A stretch of 64,000 nt of DNA, from positions 6,406,501-6,470,500 of the forward strand of contig OX326959.1 of NCBI GenBank assembly GCA_946800325.1, given 5' to 3'. Shown here one piece after another: positions 11,431-25,768 of this stretch; position 1 is the first letter of the stretch; every line of letters begins with the position of its first letter. The translations under genes and the position numbers were made by a program. The notes below the pieces were generated by a model that saw nothing but the letters and a program-made list of their open reading frames with translations, was not told the DNA's origin and made no database searches. The stretch comes from Luzula sylvatica (taxonomy: Eukaryota; Streptophyta; Magnoliopsida; Poales; Juncaceae).

Positions 11431-14400
11431 CACTATGAAAGTTTGTTTTTCGATTCAAAACAAGATTTTAACACTTTGAGGAGTTCAATTAACGTGTTTT
11501 TAGATCATTTGTATCGTATCTTTTACTACATAAATTTTCACCGAATTTCCCAAACACTAAGAAAGTTTGTTTTTCGATTCAAAACAAGATTTAAACGCTT
11601 TGAGGAGTTCAAATAACGTGTTTTTAGATCATTTGTATCGTATCTTTTACTACATAACTTTTCACCGAATTTCACAAACACTAAGAAACTTTGTTTTTCG
11701 ATTCAAAACAAGATTTTAACGCTTTGAGGAGTTCAAATAACGTGTTTTTAGATCATTTGTATCGTATGTTTTAGTACATAACTTTTCACCAAATTTCACA
11801 AACACTAAAGAAAGTTTGTTTTTAGATTCAAAACAAGATTTTAACGCTTTGAGGAGTTCAAATAACGTGTTTTTAGATCATTTGTATCGTATCTTTTAGT
11901 AAATAACTTTTCACCAAATTTCACAAACACAAAGAAAGTTTGTTTTTAGATTCAAAACAAGATTTTAACGCTTTGAGGAGTTCAAATAACGTGTTTTTAG
12001 ATCATTTGAATCGTATCTTTTAGTACATAAATTTTCACCAAATTTCACAAACACTAAGACAGTTTGTTTTTAGATTCAAAACAAGGTTTTAACGCTTTGA
12101 GGAGTTCAAATAACGTGTTTTTAGATCATTTGTATCGTATCTTTTACTACATAACTTTTCACCGAATTTCACAAACACTAAGAAATATTGTTTTTCGATT
12201 CAAAACAAGATTTAAACGCTTTGAGGAGTTCAAATAACGTGTTTTTAGATCATTTGTATCGTATCTTTTACTACATAACTTTTCACCAAATTTCACAAAC
12301 ACTAAGAAAGTTTGTTTTTCGATTCAAAACAAGATTTTAACGCTTTGAGGAGTTCAAATAACGTGTTTTTAGATTATTTGTATCGTATCTTTTACTACAT
12401 AACTTTTCACCAAATTTCACAAACACTAAGAAAGTTTGTTTTTAGATTCAAAACAAGATTTTAACGCTTTGAGGAGTTCACATAACTTGTTTTTAGATCA
12501 TTTGTATCGTATCTCTTACTACATAAATTTTCACCAAATTTCACAAACACTAAGATAGTTTGTTTTTCGACTCAAAACAAGATTTTAACGCTTTGAGGTG
12601 TTCAAATAACGTGTTTTTAGATCATTTGTATCGTATGTTTTAGTACATAACTTTTCACCAAATTTCACAAACACTAAGAAAGTTTGTTTTTAGATTCAAA
12701 ACAAGATTTTAACGCTTTGAGGAGTTCAAATAACGTGTTTTTAGATCATTTGTATCGTATCGTTTACTACATAACTTTTCACCAAATTTCACAAACACTA
12801 AGAAAGTTTGTTTTTCGATTCAAAACAAGATTTTAACGCTTTGAGGAGTTCAAATAACGTGTTTTTAGATCATTTGTATCGTATCTTTTAGTACATAACT
12901 TTTCACCAAATTTCACAAACACTAAGAAAGTTTGTTTTCCGGTTCAAAACAAGATTTTAACGCTTTGAGGAGTTCAAATAACATGTTTTTAGATCATTTG
13001 TATCGTATCGTTTACTACATAACTTTTCACCAAATTTCACAAACACTATGAAAGTTTGTTTTTCGATTCAAAACAAGATTTTAACACTTTGAGGAGTTCA
13101 AATAACGTGTTTTTATATCATTTGTATCGTATCTTTTACTACATAACTTTTCACCAAATTTCACAAACACTAAGAAAGTTTGTTTTTCGATTCAAAACAA
13201 GATTTTAACGCTTTGAGGAGTTCAAATAACGTGTTTTTAGATCATTTGTATCGTATCGTTTACTACATAACTTTTCACCAAATTTCACAAACACTAAGAA
13301 AGTTTGTTTTTCGATTCAAAACAAGATTTAAACGCTTTGAGGAGTTCAAATAACGTGTTTTTAGATCATTTGTATCGTACCTTTTACTACATAACTTTTC
13401 ACCCAATTTCACAAACACTAAGAAAGTTTGTTTTTCGATTCAAAACAAGATTTTAACGCTTTGAGGAGTTCAAATAACGTGTTTTTAGATCATTTGTATC
13501 GTATCTTTTAGTACATAACTTTTCACCAAATTTCACAAACACTAAAGAAAGTTTGTTTTTAGATTCAAAACAAGATTTTAACGCTTTGAGGAGTTCAAAT
13601 AACGTGTTTTTAGATCATTTGTATCGTATCTTTTAGTAAATAACTTTTCACCAAATTTCACAAACACAAAGAAAGTTTGTTTTTAGATTCAAAACAAGAT
13701 TTTAACGCTTTGAGGAGTTCAAATAACGTGTTTTTAGATCATTTGTATCGTATCGTTTACTACATAACTTTTCACCAAATTTCACAAACACTAAGAAAGT
13801 TTGTTTTTCGATTCAAAACAAGATTTTAACGCTTTGAGGAGTTCAAATAACGTATTTTTAGATCATTTGTATCGTATCTTTTAGTACATAACTTTTCACC
13901 AAATTTCACAAACACTAAGAAAGTTTGTTTTCCGGTTCAAAACAAGATTTTAACGCTTTGAGGAGTTCAAATAACATGTTTTTTGATCATTTGTATCGTA
14001 TCGTTTACTACATAACTTTTCACCAAATTTCACAAACACTATGAAAGTTTGTTTTTCGATTCAAAACAAGATTTTAACACTTTGAGGAGTTCAAATAACG
14101 TGTTTTTATATCATTTGTATCGTATCTTTTACTACATAACATTTCACCAAATTTCACAAACACTAAGAAAGTTTGTTTTTCGATTCAAAACAAGATTTTA
14201 ACGCTTTGAGGAGTTCAAATAACGTGTTTTTAGATCATTTGTATCGTATCGTTTACTACATAACTTTTCACCAAATTTCACAAACACTAAGAAAGTTTGT
14301 TTTTCGATTCAAAACAAGATTTTAACGCTTTGAGGAGTTCAAATAACGTGTTTTTAGATCATTTGTATCGTATCTTTTACTACATAACTTTTCACCAAAT

Positions 14401-16970
14401 TTCACAAACACTAAGAAAGTTTGTTTTTAGATTCAAAACAAGATTTTAACGCTTTGAGGAGTTCAAATAACGTGTTTTTAGATCATTTGTATCGTATCGT
14501 TTACTACATAACTTTTCACCAAATTTCACAAACACTAAGAAAGTTTGTTTTTCGATTCAAAACAAGATTTTAACGCTTTGAGGAGTTCAAATAACGTGTT
14601 TTTAGATCATTTGTATCGTATCTTTTAGTACATAACTTTTCACCAAATTTCACAAACACTAAGAAAGTTTGTTTTCCGGTTCAAAACAAGATTTTAACGC
14701 TTTGAGGAGTTCAAATAACATGTTTTTAGATCATTTGTATCGTATCGTTTACTACATAACTTTTCACCAAATTGCACAAACACTATGAAAGTTTGTTTTT
14801 CGATTCAAAACAAGATTTTAACACTTTGAGGAGTTCAATTAACGTGTTTTTAGATCATTTGTATCGTATCTTTTACTACATAAATTTTCACCGAATTTCC
14901 CAAACACTAAGAAAGTTTGTTTTTCGATTCAAAACAAGATTTAAACGCTTTGAGGAGTTCAAATAACGTGTTTTTAGATCATTTGTATCGTATCTTTTAC
15001 TACATAACTTTTCACCGAATTTCACAAACACTAAGAAACTTTGTTTTTCGATTCAAAACAAGATTTTAACGCTTTGAGGAGTTCAAATAACGTGTTTTTA
15101 GATCATTTGTATCGTATGTTTTAGTACATAACTTTTCACCAAATTTCACAAACACTAAAGAAAGTTTGTTTTTAGATTCAAAACAAGATTTTAACGCTTT
15201 GAGGAGTTCAAATAACGTGTTTTTAGATCATTTGTATCGTATCTTTTAGTACATAAATTTTCACCAAATTTCACAAACACTAAGACAGTTTGTTTTTAGA
15301 TTCAAAACAAGGTTTTAACGCTTTGAGGAGTCCAAATAACGTGTTTTTAGATCATTTGTATCGTATCTTTTACTACATAACTTTTCACCGAATTTCACAA
15401 ACACTAAGAAATAATGTTTTTCGATTCAAAACAAGATTTAAACGCTTTGAGGAGTTCAAATAACGTGTTTTTAGATCATTTGTATCGTATCTTTTACTAC
15501 ATAACTTTTCACCAAATTTCACAAACACTAAGAAAGTTTGTTTTTCAATTCAAAACAAGATTTTAACGCTTTGAGGAGTTCAAATAACGTGTTTTTAGAT
15601 TATTTGTATCGTATCTTTTACTACATAACTTTTCACCAAATTTCACAAACACTAAGAAAGTTTGTTTTTAGATTCAAAACAAGATTTTAACGCTTTGAGG
15701 AGTTCACATAACTTGTTTTTAGATCATTTGTCTCGTATCTCTTACTACATAAATTTTCACCAAATTTCACAAACACTAAGATAGTTTGTTTTTCGACTCA
15801 AAACAAGATTTTAACGCTTTGAGGTGTTCAAATAACGTGTTTTTAGATCATTTGTATCGTATGTTTTAGTACATAACTTTTCACCAAATTTCACAAACAC
15901 TAAGAAAGTTTGTTTTTAGATTCAAAACAAGATTTTAACGCTTTGAGGAGTTCAAATAACGTGTTTTTAGATCATTTGTATCGTATCGTTTACTACATAA
16001 CTTTTCACCAAATTTCACAAACACTAAGAAAGTTTGTTTTTCGATTCAAAACAAGATTTTAACGCTTTGAGGAGTTCAAATAACGTGTTTTTAGATCATT
16101 TGTATCGTATCTTTTAGTACATAACTTTTCACCAAATTTCACAAACACTAAGAAAGTTTGTTTTCCGGTTCAAAACAAGATTTTAACGCTTTGAGGAGTT
16201 CAAATAACCTGTTTTTAGATCATTTGTATCGTATCGTTTACTACATAACTTTTCACCAAATTTCACAAACACTATGAAAGTTTGTTTTTCGATTCAAAAC
16301 AAGATTTTAACACTTTGAGGAGTTCAAATAACGTGTTTTTATATCATTTGTATCGTATCTTTTACTACATAACTTTTCACCAAATTTCACAAACACTAAG
16401 AAAGTTTGTTTTTCGATTCAAAACAAGATTTTAACGCTTTGAGGAGTTCAAATAACGTGTTTTTAGATCATTTGTATCGTATCGTTTACTACATAATTTT
16501 TCACCAAATTTCACAAACACTAAGAAAGTTTGTTTTTCGATTCAAAACAAGATTTAAACGCTTTGAGGAGTTCAAATAACGTGTTTTTAGATCATTTGTA
16601 TCGTACCTTTTACTACATAACTTTTCACCCAATTTCACAAACACTAAGAAAGTTTGTTTTTCGATTCAAAACAAGATTTTAACGCTTTGAGGAGTTCAAA
16701 TAACGTGTTTTTAGATCATTTGTATCGTATCTTTTAGTACATAACTTTTCACCAAATTTCACAAACACTAAAGAAAGTTTGTTTTTAGATTCAAAACAAG
16801 ATTTTAACGCTTTGAGGAGTTCAAATAACGTGTTTTTAGATCATTTGTATCGTATCTTTTAGTAAATAACTTTTCACCAAATTTCACAAACACAAAGAAA
16901 GTTTGTTTTTAGATTCAAAACAAGATTTTAACGCTTTGAGGAGTTCAAATAACGTGTTTTTAGATCATTT
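11431..16970 (+). repeat. 27-monomer (3350-bp) higher-order repeat, about 1.6 copies
   Basis: CACTATGAAA followed by TTCAATTAAC at 11431/11485 recurs at 14781/14835, offset 3350. This is 27 x 124 plus two single-base insertions (CTAAAGAAAG near 11807 and 13543). From the TTCACATAACTTG mark onward (12479 and 15705) the offset is 3226, because one monomer, the AGTAAATAAC/ACACAAAG type, is absent near 15250. CGTACC at 13375 and 16601 confirms 3226. Copies part near 13740/16970. Confidence 0.78.
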
Positions 16971-19900
16971 GAATCGTATCTTTTAGTACATAACTTTTCA
17001 CCAAATTTCACAAACACTAAGACAGTTTGTTTTTAGATTCAAAACAAGGTTTTAACGCTTTGAGGAGTTCAAATAACGTGTTTTTAGATCATTTGTATCG
17101 TATCTTTTACTACATAACTTTTCACCGAATTTCACAAACACTAAGAAATATTGTTTTTCGATTCAAAACAAGATTTAAACGCTTTGAGGAGTTCAAATAA
17201 CGTGTTTTTAGATCATTTGTATCGTATCTTTTACTACATAACTTTTCACCAAATTTCACAAACACTAAGAAAGTTTGTTTTTCAATTCAAAACAAGATTT
17301 TAACGCTTTGAGGAGTTCAAATAACGTGTTTTTAGATCATTTGTATCGTATCGTTTACTACATAACTTTTCACCAAATTTCACAAACACTAAGAAAGTTT
17401 GTTTTTCGATTCAAAACAAGATTTTAACGCTTTGAGGAGTTCAAATAACGTGTTTTTAGATCATTTGTATCGTATCTTTTACTACATAACTTTTCACCAA
17501 ATTTCACAAACACTAAGAAAGTTTGTTTTTAGATTCAAAACAAGATTTTAACGCTTTGAGGAGTTCAAATAACGTGTTTTTAGATCATTTGTATCGTATC
17601 TTTTACTACATAACTTTTCACCAAATTTCACAAACACTAAGAAAGTTAGTTTTTCAATTCAAAACAAGATTTTAACGCTTTGAGGAGTTCAAATAACGTG
17701 TTTTTAGATTATTTGTATCGTATCTTTTACTACATAACTTTTCACCAAATTTCACAAACACTAAGAAAGTTTGTTTTTAGATTCAAAACAAGATTTTAAC
17801 GCTTTGAGGAGTTCACATAACTTGTTTTTAGATCATTTGTATCGTATCTCTTACTACATAAATTTTCACCAAATTTCACAAACACTAAGATAGTTTGTTT
17901 TTCGACTCAAAACAAGATTTTAACGCTTTGAGGTGTTCAAATAACGTGTTTTTTGATCATTTGTATCGTATGTTTTAGTACATAACTTTTCACCAAATTT
18001 CACAAACACTAAGAAAGTTTGTTTTTAGATTCAAAACAAGATTTTAACGCTTTGAGGAGTTCAAATAACGTGTTTTTAGATCATTTGTATCGTATCTTTT
18101 ACTACATAACTTTTCACCGAATTTCACAAACACTAAGAAAGTTTGTTTTTCAATTCAAAACAAGATTTTAACGCTTTGAGGAGATCAAATAACGTGTTTT
18201 TAGATCATTTGTATCGTATCTTTTACTACATAACTTTTCACCAAATTTCACAAACACTAAGAAAGTTTGTTTTTAGATTCAAAACAAGATTTTAACGCTT
18301 TGAGGAGTTCACATAACTTGTTTTTAGATCATTTGTATCGTATCTCTTACTACATAAATTTTCACCAAATTTCACAAACACTAAGATAGTTTGTTTTTCG
18401 ACTCAAAACAAGATTTTAACGCTTTGAGGTGTTCAAATAACGTGTTTTTTGATCATTTGTATCGTATGTTTTAGTACATAACTTTTCACCAAATTTCACA
18501 AACACTAAGAAAGTTTGTTTTTAGATTCAAAACAAGATTTTAACGCTTTGAGGAGTTCAAATAACGTGTTTTTAGATCATTTGTATCGTATCGTTTACTA
18601 CATAACTTTTCACCAAATTTCACAAACACTAAGAAAGTTTGTTTTTCGATTCAAAACAAGATTTTAACGCTTTGAGGAGTTCAAATAACGTGTGTTTAGA
18701 TCATTTGTATCGTATCTTTTAGTACATAACTTTTCACCAAATTTCACAAACACTAAGAAAGTTTGTTTTCCGGTTCAAAACAAGATTGTAACGCTTTGAG
18801 GAGTTCAAATAACATGTTTTTTGATCATTTGTATCGTATCGTTTACTACATAACTTTTCACCAAATTTCACAAACACTATGAAAGTTTGTTTTTCGATTC
18901 AAAACAAGATTTTAACACTTTGAGGAGTTCAAATAACGTGTTTTTATATCATTTGTATCGTATCTTTTACTACATAACTTTTCACCAAATTTCACAAACA
19001 CTAAGAAAGTTTGTTTTTCGATTCAAAACAAGATTTTAACGCTTTGAGGAGTTCAAATAACGTGTTTTTAGATCATTTGTATCGTATCGTTTACTACATA
19101 ACTTTTCACCAAATTTCACAAACACTAAGAAAGTTTGTTTTTCGATTCAAAACAAGATTTTAACGCTTTGAGGAGTTCAAATAACGAGTTTTTAGATCAT
19201 TTGTATCGTATCTTTTACTACATAACTTTTCACCAAATTTCACAAACACCAAGAAAGTTTGTTTTTAGATTCAAAACAAGATTTTAACTCTTTGAGGAGT
19301 TCAAATAACGTGTTTTTAGATCATTTGTATCGTATCGTTTACTACATAACTTTTCACCAAATTTCACAAACACTAAGAAAGTTTGTTTTTCGATTCAAAA
19401 CAAGATTTTAACGCTTTGAGGAGTTCAAATAACGTGTTTTTAGATCATTTGTATCGTATCTTTTAGTACATAACTTTTCACCAAATTTCACAAACACTAA
19501 GAAAGATTGTTTTCCGGTTCAAAACAAGATTTTAACGCTTTGAGGAGTTCAAATAACATGTTTTTAGATCATTTGTATCGTATCGTTTACTACATAACTT
19601 TTCACCAAATTTCACAAACACTATGAAAGTTTGTTTTTCGATTCAAAACAAGATTTTAACACTTTGAGGAGTTCAATTAACGTGTTTTTAGATCATTTGT
19701 ATCGTATCTTTTACTACATAAATATTCACCGAATTTCCCAAACACTAAGAAACTTTGTTTTTCGATTCAAAACAAGATTTTAACGCTTTGAGGAGTTCAA
19801 ATAACGTGTTTTTAGATCATTTGTATCGTATGTTTTAGTACATAACTTTTCACCAAATTTCACAAACACTAAAGAAAGTTTGTTTTTAGATTCAAAACAA

Positions 19901-22900
19901 GATTTTAACGCTTTGAGGAGTTCAAATAACGTGTTTTTAGATAATTTGATTCGTATCTTTTAGTAAATAACTTTTCACCAAATTTCACAAACACAAAGAA
20001 AGTTTGTTTTTAGATTCAAAACAAGATTTTAACGCTTTGAGGAGTTCAAATAACGTGTTTTTAGATCATTTGAATCGTATCTTTTAGTACATAAATCTTC
20101 ACCAAATTTCACAAACACTAAGACAGTTTGTTTTTAGATTCAAAACAAGGTTTTAACGCTTTGAGGAGTTCAAATAACGTGTTTTTAGATCATTTGTATC
20201 GTATCTTTTACTACATAACTTTTCACCGAATTTCACAAACACTAAGAAATATTGTTTTTCGATTCAAAACAAGATTTAAACGCTTTGAGGAGTTCAAATA
20301 ACGTGTTTTTAGATCATTTGTATCGTATCTTTTACTACATAACTTTTCACCAAATTTCACAAACACTAAGAAAGTTTGTTTTTCAATTCAAAACAAGATT
20401 TTAACGCTTTGAGGAGTTCAAATAACGTGTTTTTAGATTATTTGTATCGAATCTTTTACTACATAACTTTTCACCAAATTTCACAAACACTAAGAAAGTT
20501 TGTTTTTAGATTCAAAACAAGATTTTAACGCTTTGAGGAGTTCACATAACTTGTTTTTAGATCATTTGTATCGTATCTCTTACTACATAAATTTTCACCA
20601 AATTTCACAAACACTAAGATAGTTTGTTTTTCGACTCAAAACAAGATTTTAACGCTTTGAGGTGTTAAAATAACGTGTTTTTAGATCATTTGTATCGTAT
20701 GTTTTAGTACATAACTTTTCACCAAATTTCACAAACACTAAGAAAGTTTGTTTTTAGATTCAAAACAAGAATTTAACGCTTTGAGGAGTTCAAATAACGT
20801 GTTTTTAGATCATTTGTATCGTATCGTTTACTACATAACTTTTCACCAAATTTCACAAACACTAAGAAAGTTTGTTTTTCGATTCAAAACAAGATTTTAA
20901 CGCTTTGAGGAGTTCAAATAACGTGTTTTTAGATCATTTGTATCGTATCTTTTAGTACATAACTTTTCACCAAATTTCACAAACACTAAGAAAGTTTGTT
21001 TTCCGGTTCAAAACATGATTTTAACGCTTTGAGGAGTTCAAATAACATGTTTTTAGATCATTTGTATCGTATCATTTACTACATAACTTTTCACCAAATT
21101 TCACAAACACTATGAAAGTTTGTTTTTCGATTCAAAACAAGATTTTAACACTTTGAGGAGTTCAAATAACGTGTTTTTATATCATTTGTATCGTATCTTT
21201 TACTACATAACTTTTCACCAAATTTCACAAACACTAAGAAAGTTTGTTTTTCGATTCAAAACAAGATTTTAACGCTTTGAGGAGTTCAAATAACGTGTTT
21301 TTAGATCATTTGTATCGTATCTTTTACTACATAACTTTTCACCAAATTTCACAAACACTAAGAAAGTTTGTTTTTAGATTCAAAACAAGATTTTAACGCT
21401 TTGAGGAGTTCAAATAACGTGTTTTTAGATCATTTGTATCGTATCGTTTACTACATAACTTTTCACCAAATTTCACAAACACTAAGAAAGTTTGTTTTTC
21501 GATTCAAAACATTATTTTAACGCTTTGAGGAGTTCAAATAACGTGTTTTTAGATCATTTGTATCGTATCTTTTAGTACATAACTTTTCACCAAATTTCAC
21601 AAACACTAAGGAAGTTTGTTTTCCGGTTCAAAACAAGATTTTAACGCTTTGAGGAGTTCAAATAACATGTTTTTAGATCATTTGTATCGTATCGTTTACT
21701 ACATAACTTTTCACCAAATTTCACAAACACTATGAAAGTTTGTTTTTCGATTCAAAACAAGATTTTAACACTTTGAGGAGTTCAAATAACGTGTTTTTAT
21801 ATCATTTGTATCGTATCTTTTACTACATAACTTTTCACCAAATTTCACAAACACTAAGAAAGTTTGTTTTTCGATTCAAAACAAGATTTTAACGCTTTGA
21901 GGAGTTCAAATAACGTGTTTTTAGATCATTTGTATCGTATCGTTTACTACATAACTTTTCACCAAATTTCACAAACACTAAGAAAGTTTGTTTTTAGATT
22001 CAAAACAAGATTTTAACGCTTTGAGGAGTTCACATAACTTGTTTTTAGATCATTTGTATCGTATCTCTTACTACATAAATTTTCACCAAATTTCACAAAC
22101 ACTAAGATAGTTTGTTTTTCGACTCAAAACAAGATTTTAACGATTTGAGGTGTTAAAATAACGTGTTTTTAGATCATTTGTATCGTATGTTTTAGTACAT
22201 AACTTTTCACCAAATTTCACAAACACTAAGAAAGTTTGTTTTTAGATTCAAAACAAGAATTTAACGCTTTGAGGAGTTCAAATAACGTGTTTTTAGATCA
22301 TTTGTATCGTATCGTTTACTACATAACTTTTCACCAAATTTCACAAACGCTAAGAAAGTTTGTTTTTCGATTCAAAACAAGATTTTAACGCTTTGAGGAG
22401 TTCAAATAACGTGTTTTTAGATCATTTGTATCGTATCTTTTAGTACATAACTTTTCACCAAATTTCACAAACACTAAGAAAGTTTGTTTTCCGGTTCAAA
22501 ACAAGATTTTAACGCTTTGAGGAGTTCAAATAACATGTTTTTAGATCATTTGTATCGTATCGTTTACTACATAACTTTTCACCAAATTTCACAAACACTA
22601 TGAAAGTTTGTTTTTCGATTCAAAACAAGATTTTAACACTTTGAGGAGTTCAAATAACGTGTTTTTATATCATTTGTATCGTATCTTTTACTACATAACT
22701 TTTCACCAAATTTCACAAACACTAAGAAAGTTTGTTTTTCGATTCAAAACAAGATTTTAACGCTTTGAGGAGTTCAAATAACGTGTTTTTAGATCATTTG
22801 TATCGTATCTTTTACTACATAACTTTTCACCAAATTTCACAAACACTAAGAAAGTTTGTTTTTAGATTCAAAACAAGATTTTAACGCTTTGAGGAGTTCA

Positions 22901-23960
22901 AATAACGTGTTTTTAGATCATTTGTATCGTATCTTTTACTACATAACTTTTCACCAAATTTCACAAACACTAAGAAAGTTTGTTTTTAGATTCAAAACAA
23001 GATTTTAACGCTTTGAGGAGTTCAAATAACGTGTTTTTAGATCATTTGTATCGTATCGTTTACTACATAACTTTTCACCAAATTTCACAAACACTAAGAA
23101 AGTTTGTTTTTCGATTCAAAACAAGATTTTAACGCTTTGAGGAGTTCAAATAACGTGTTTTTAGATCATTTGTATCGTATCTTTTAGTACATAACTTTTC
23201 ACCAAATTTCACAAACACTAAGAAAGTTTGTTTTTAGATTCAAAACAAGAATTTAACGCTTTGAGGAGTTCAAATAACGTGTTTTTAGATCATTTGTATC
23301 GTATCGTTTACTACATAACTTTTCACCAAATTTCACAAACACTAAGAAAGTTTGTTTTTCGATTCAAAACAAGATTTTAACGCTTTGAGGAGTTCAAATA
23401 ACGTGTTTTTAGATCATTTGTATCGTATCTTTTAGTACATAACTTTTCACCAAATTTCACAAACACTAAGGAAGTTTGTTTTCCGGTTCAAAACAAGATT
23501 TTAACGCTTTGAGGAGTTCAAATAACATGTTTTTAGATCATTTGTATCGTATCGTTTACTACATAACTTTTCACCAAATTTCACAAACACTATGAAAGTT
23601 TGTTTTTCGATTCAAAACAAGATTTTAACACTTTGAGGAGTTCAAATAACGTGTTTTTATATCATTTGTATCGTATCTTTTACTACATAACTTTTCACCA
23701 AATTTCACAAACACTAAGAAAGTTTGTTTTTCGATTCAAAACAAGATTTTAACGCTTTGAGGAGTTCAAATAACGTGTTTTTAGATCATTTGTATCGTAT
23801 CGTTTACTACATAACTTTTCACCAAATTTCACAAACACTAAGAAAGTTTGTTTTTAGATTCAAAACAAGATTTTAACGCTTTGAGGAGTTCACATAACTT
23901 GTTTTTAGATCATTTGTATCGTATCTCTTACTACATAAATTTTCACCAAATTTCACAAAC
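16251..23960 (+). repeat. Copy 2 of the 16,250-bp long-range unit
   Basis: Collinear with 1-7710 at a constant offset of 16250 bp (131 monomers plus net indels). Collinearity stops near 23960. There copy 1 has a CTAAGATAG monomer, and copy 2 has instead a CTAAGAAAG, AGATT-type monomer that begins a 744-bp duplication. Further on, the AACACCAAG mark at 9321 reappears at 25075, offset 15754, so copy 2 is four monomers shorter between these points. The near-identity over 7.7 kb means either a very recent duplication or an assembly artefact. Confidence 0.92.
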
Positions 23961-24704
23961 ACTAAGAAAGTTTGTTTTTAGATTCAAAACAAGATTTTAA
24001 CGCTTTGAGGAGTTCAAATAACGTGTTTTTAGATCATTTGTATCGTATCGTTTACTACATAACTTTTCACCAAATTTCACAAACACTAAGAAAGTTTGTT
24101 TTTCGATTCAAAACAAGATTTTAACGCTTTGAGGAGTTCAAATAACGTGTTTTTAGATCATTTGTATCGTATCTTTTAGTACATAACTTTTCACCAAATT
24201 TCACAAACACTAAGGAAGTTTGTTTTCCGGTTCAAAACAAGATTTTAACGCTTTGAGGAGTTCAAATAACATGTTTTTAGATCATTTGTATCGTATCGTT
24301 TACTACATAACTTTTCACCAAATTTCACAAACACTATGAAAGTTTGTTTTTCGATTCAAAACAAGATTTTAACACTTTGAGGAGTTCAAATAACGTGTTT
24401 TTATATCATTTGTATCGTATCTTTTACTACATAACTTTTCACCAAATTTCACAAACACTAAGAAAGTTTGTTTTTCGATTCAAAACAAGATTTTAACGCT
24501 TTGAGGAGTTCAAATAACGTGTTTTTAGATCATTTGTATCGTATCGTTTACTACATAACTTTTCACCAAATTTCACAAACACTAAGAAAGTTTGTTTTTA
24601 GATTCAAAACAAGATTTTAACGCTTTGAGGAGTTCACATAACTTGTTTTTAGATCATTTGTATCGTATCTCTTACTACATAAATTTTCACCAAATTTCAC
24701 AAAC
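23220..24704 (+). repeat. Six-monomer (744-bp) tandem duplication
   Basis: The TAAGGAAG/CCGG monomer at 23467 recurs at 24211, 744 bp later. The following CTATGAAAG and TTCACATAACTTG monomers recur in the same order. It sits exactly where the long-range 16,250-bp collinearity ends, so it is specific to the second copy and younger than the long duplication. Confidence 0.8.
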
Positions 24705-25768
24705 ACTAAGAAAGTTTGTTTTTAGATTCAAAACAAGATTTTAACGCTTTGAGGAGTTCAAATAACGTGTTTTTAGATCATTTGTATCGTATCTTTTACT
24801 ACATAACTTTTCACCAAATTTCACAAACACTAAGAAAGTTTGTTTTTCGATTCAAAACAAGATTTTAACGCTTTGAGGAGTTCAAATAACGTGTTTTTAG
24901 ATCATTTGTATCGTATCGTTTACTACATAACTTTTCACCAAATTTCACAAACACTAAGAAAGTTTGTTTTTCGATTCAAAACAAGATTTTAACGCTTTGA
25001 GGAGTTCAAATAACGTGTTTTTAGATCATTTGTATCGTATCTTTTACTACATAACTTTTCACCAAATTTCACAAACACCAAGAAAGTTTGTTTTTAGATT
25101 CAAAACAAGATTTTAACTCTTTGAGGAGTTCAAATAACGTGTTTTTAGATCATTTGTATCGTATCGTTTACTACATAACTTTTCACCAAATTTCACAAAC
25201 ACTAAGAAAGTTTGTTTTTCGATTCAAAACAAGATTTTAACGCTTTGAGGAGTTCAAATAACGTGTTTTTAGATCATTTGTATCGTATCTTTTAGTACAT
25301 AACTTTTCACCAAATTTCACAAACACTAAGAAAGTTTGTTTTCCGGTTCAAAACAAGATTTTAACGGTTTGAGGAGTTCAAATAACATGTTTTTAGATCA
25401 TTTGTATCGTATCGTTTACTACATAACTTTTCACCAAATTTCACAAACACTATGAAAGTTTGTTTTTCGATTCAAAACAAGATTTTAACACTTTGAGGAG
25501 TTCAATTAACGTGTTTTTAGATCATTTGTATCGTATCTTTTACTACATAAATATTCACCGAATTTCCCAAACACTAAGAAACTTTGTTTTTCGATTCAAA
25601 ACAAGATTTTAACGCTTTGAGGAGTTCAAATAACGTGTTTTTAGATCATTTGTATCGTATGTTTTAGTACATAACTTTTCACCAAATTTCACAAACACTA
25701 AAGAAAGTTTGTTTTTAGATTCAAAACAAGATTTTAACGCTTTGAGGAGTTCAAATAACGTGTTTTTA

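Noticed and set aside
14772..14966. 64-codon open reading frame
   Set aside because: It lies inside satellite monomers. It begins on TTG (created by a local T-to-G change) and not ATG, and stays open only because CTATG replaces CTAAG and TTTAAAC replaces TTTTAAC, removing two usual stops. Its peptide repeats itself with the monomer. There is no sign of coding selection.
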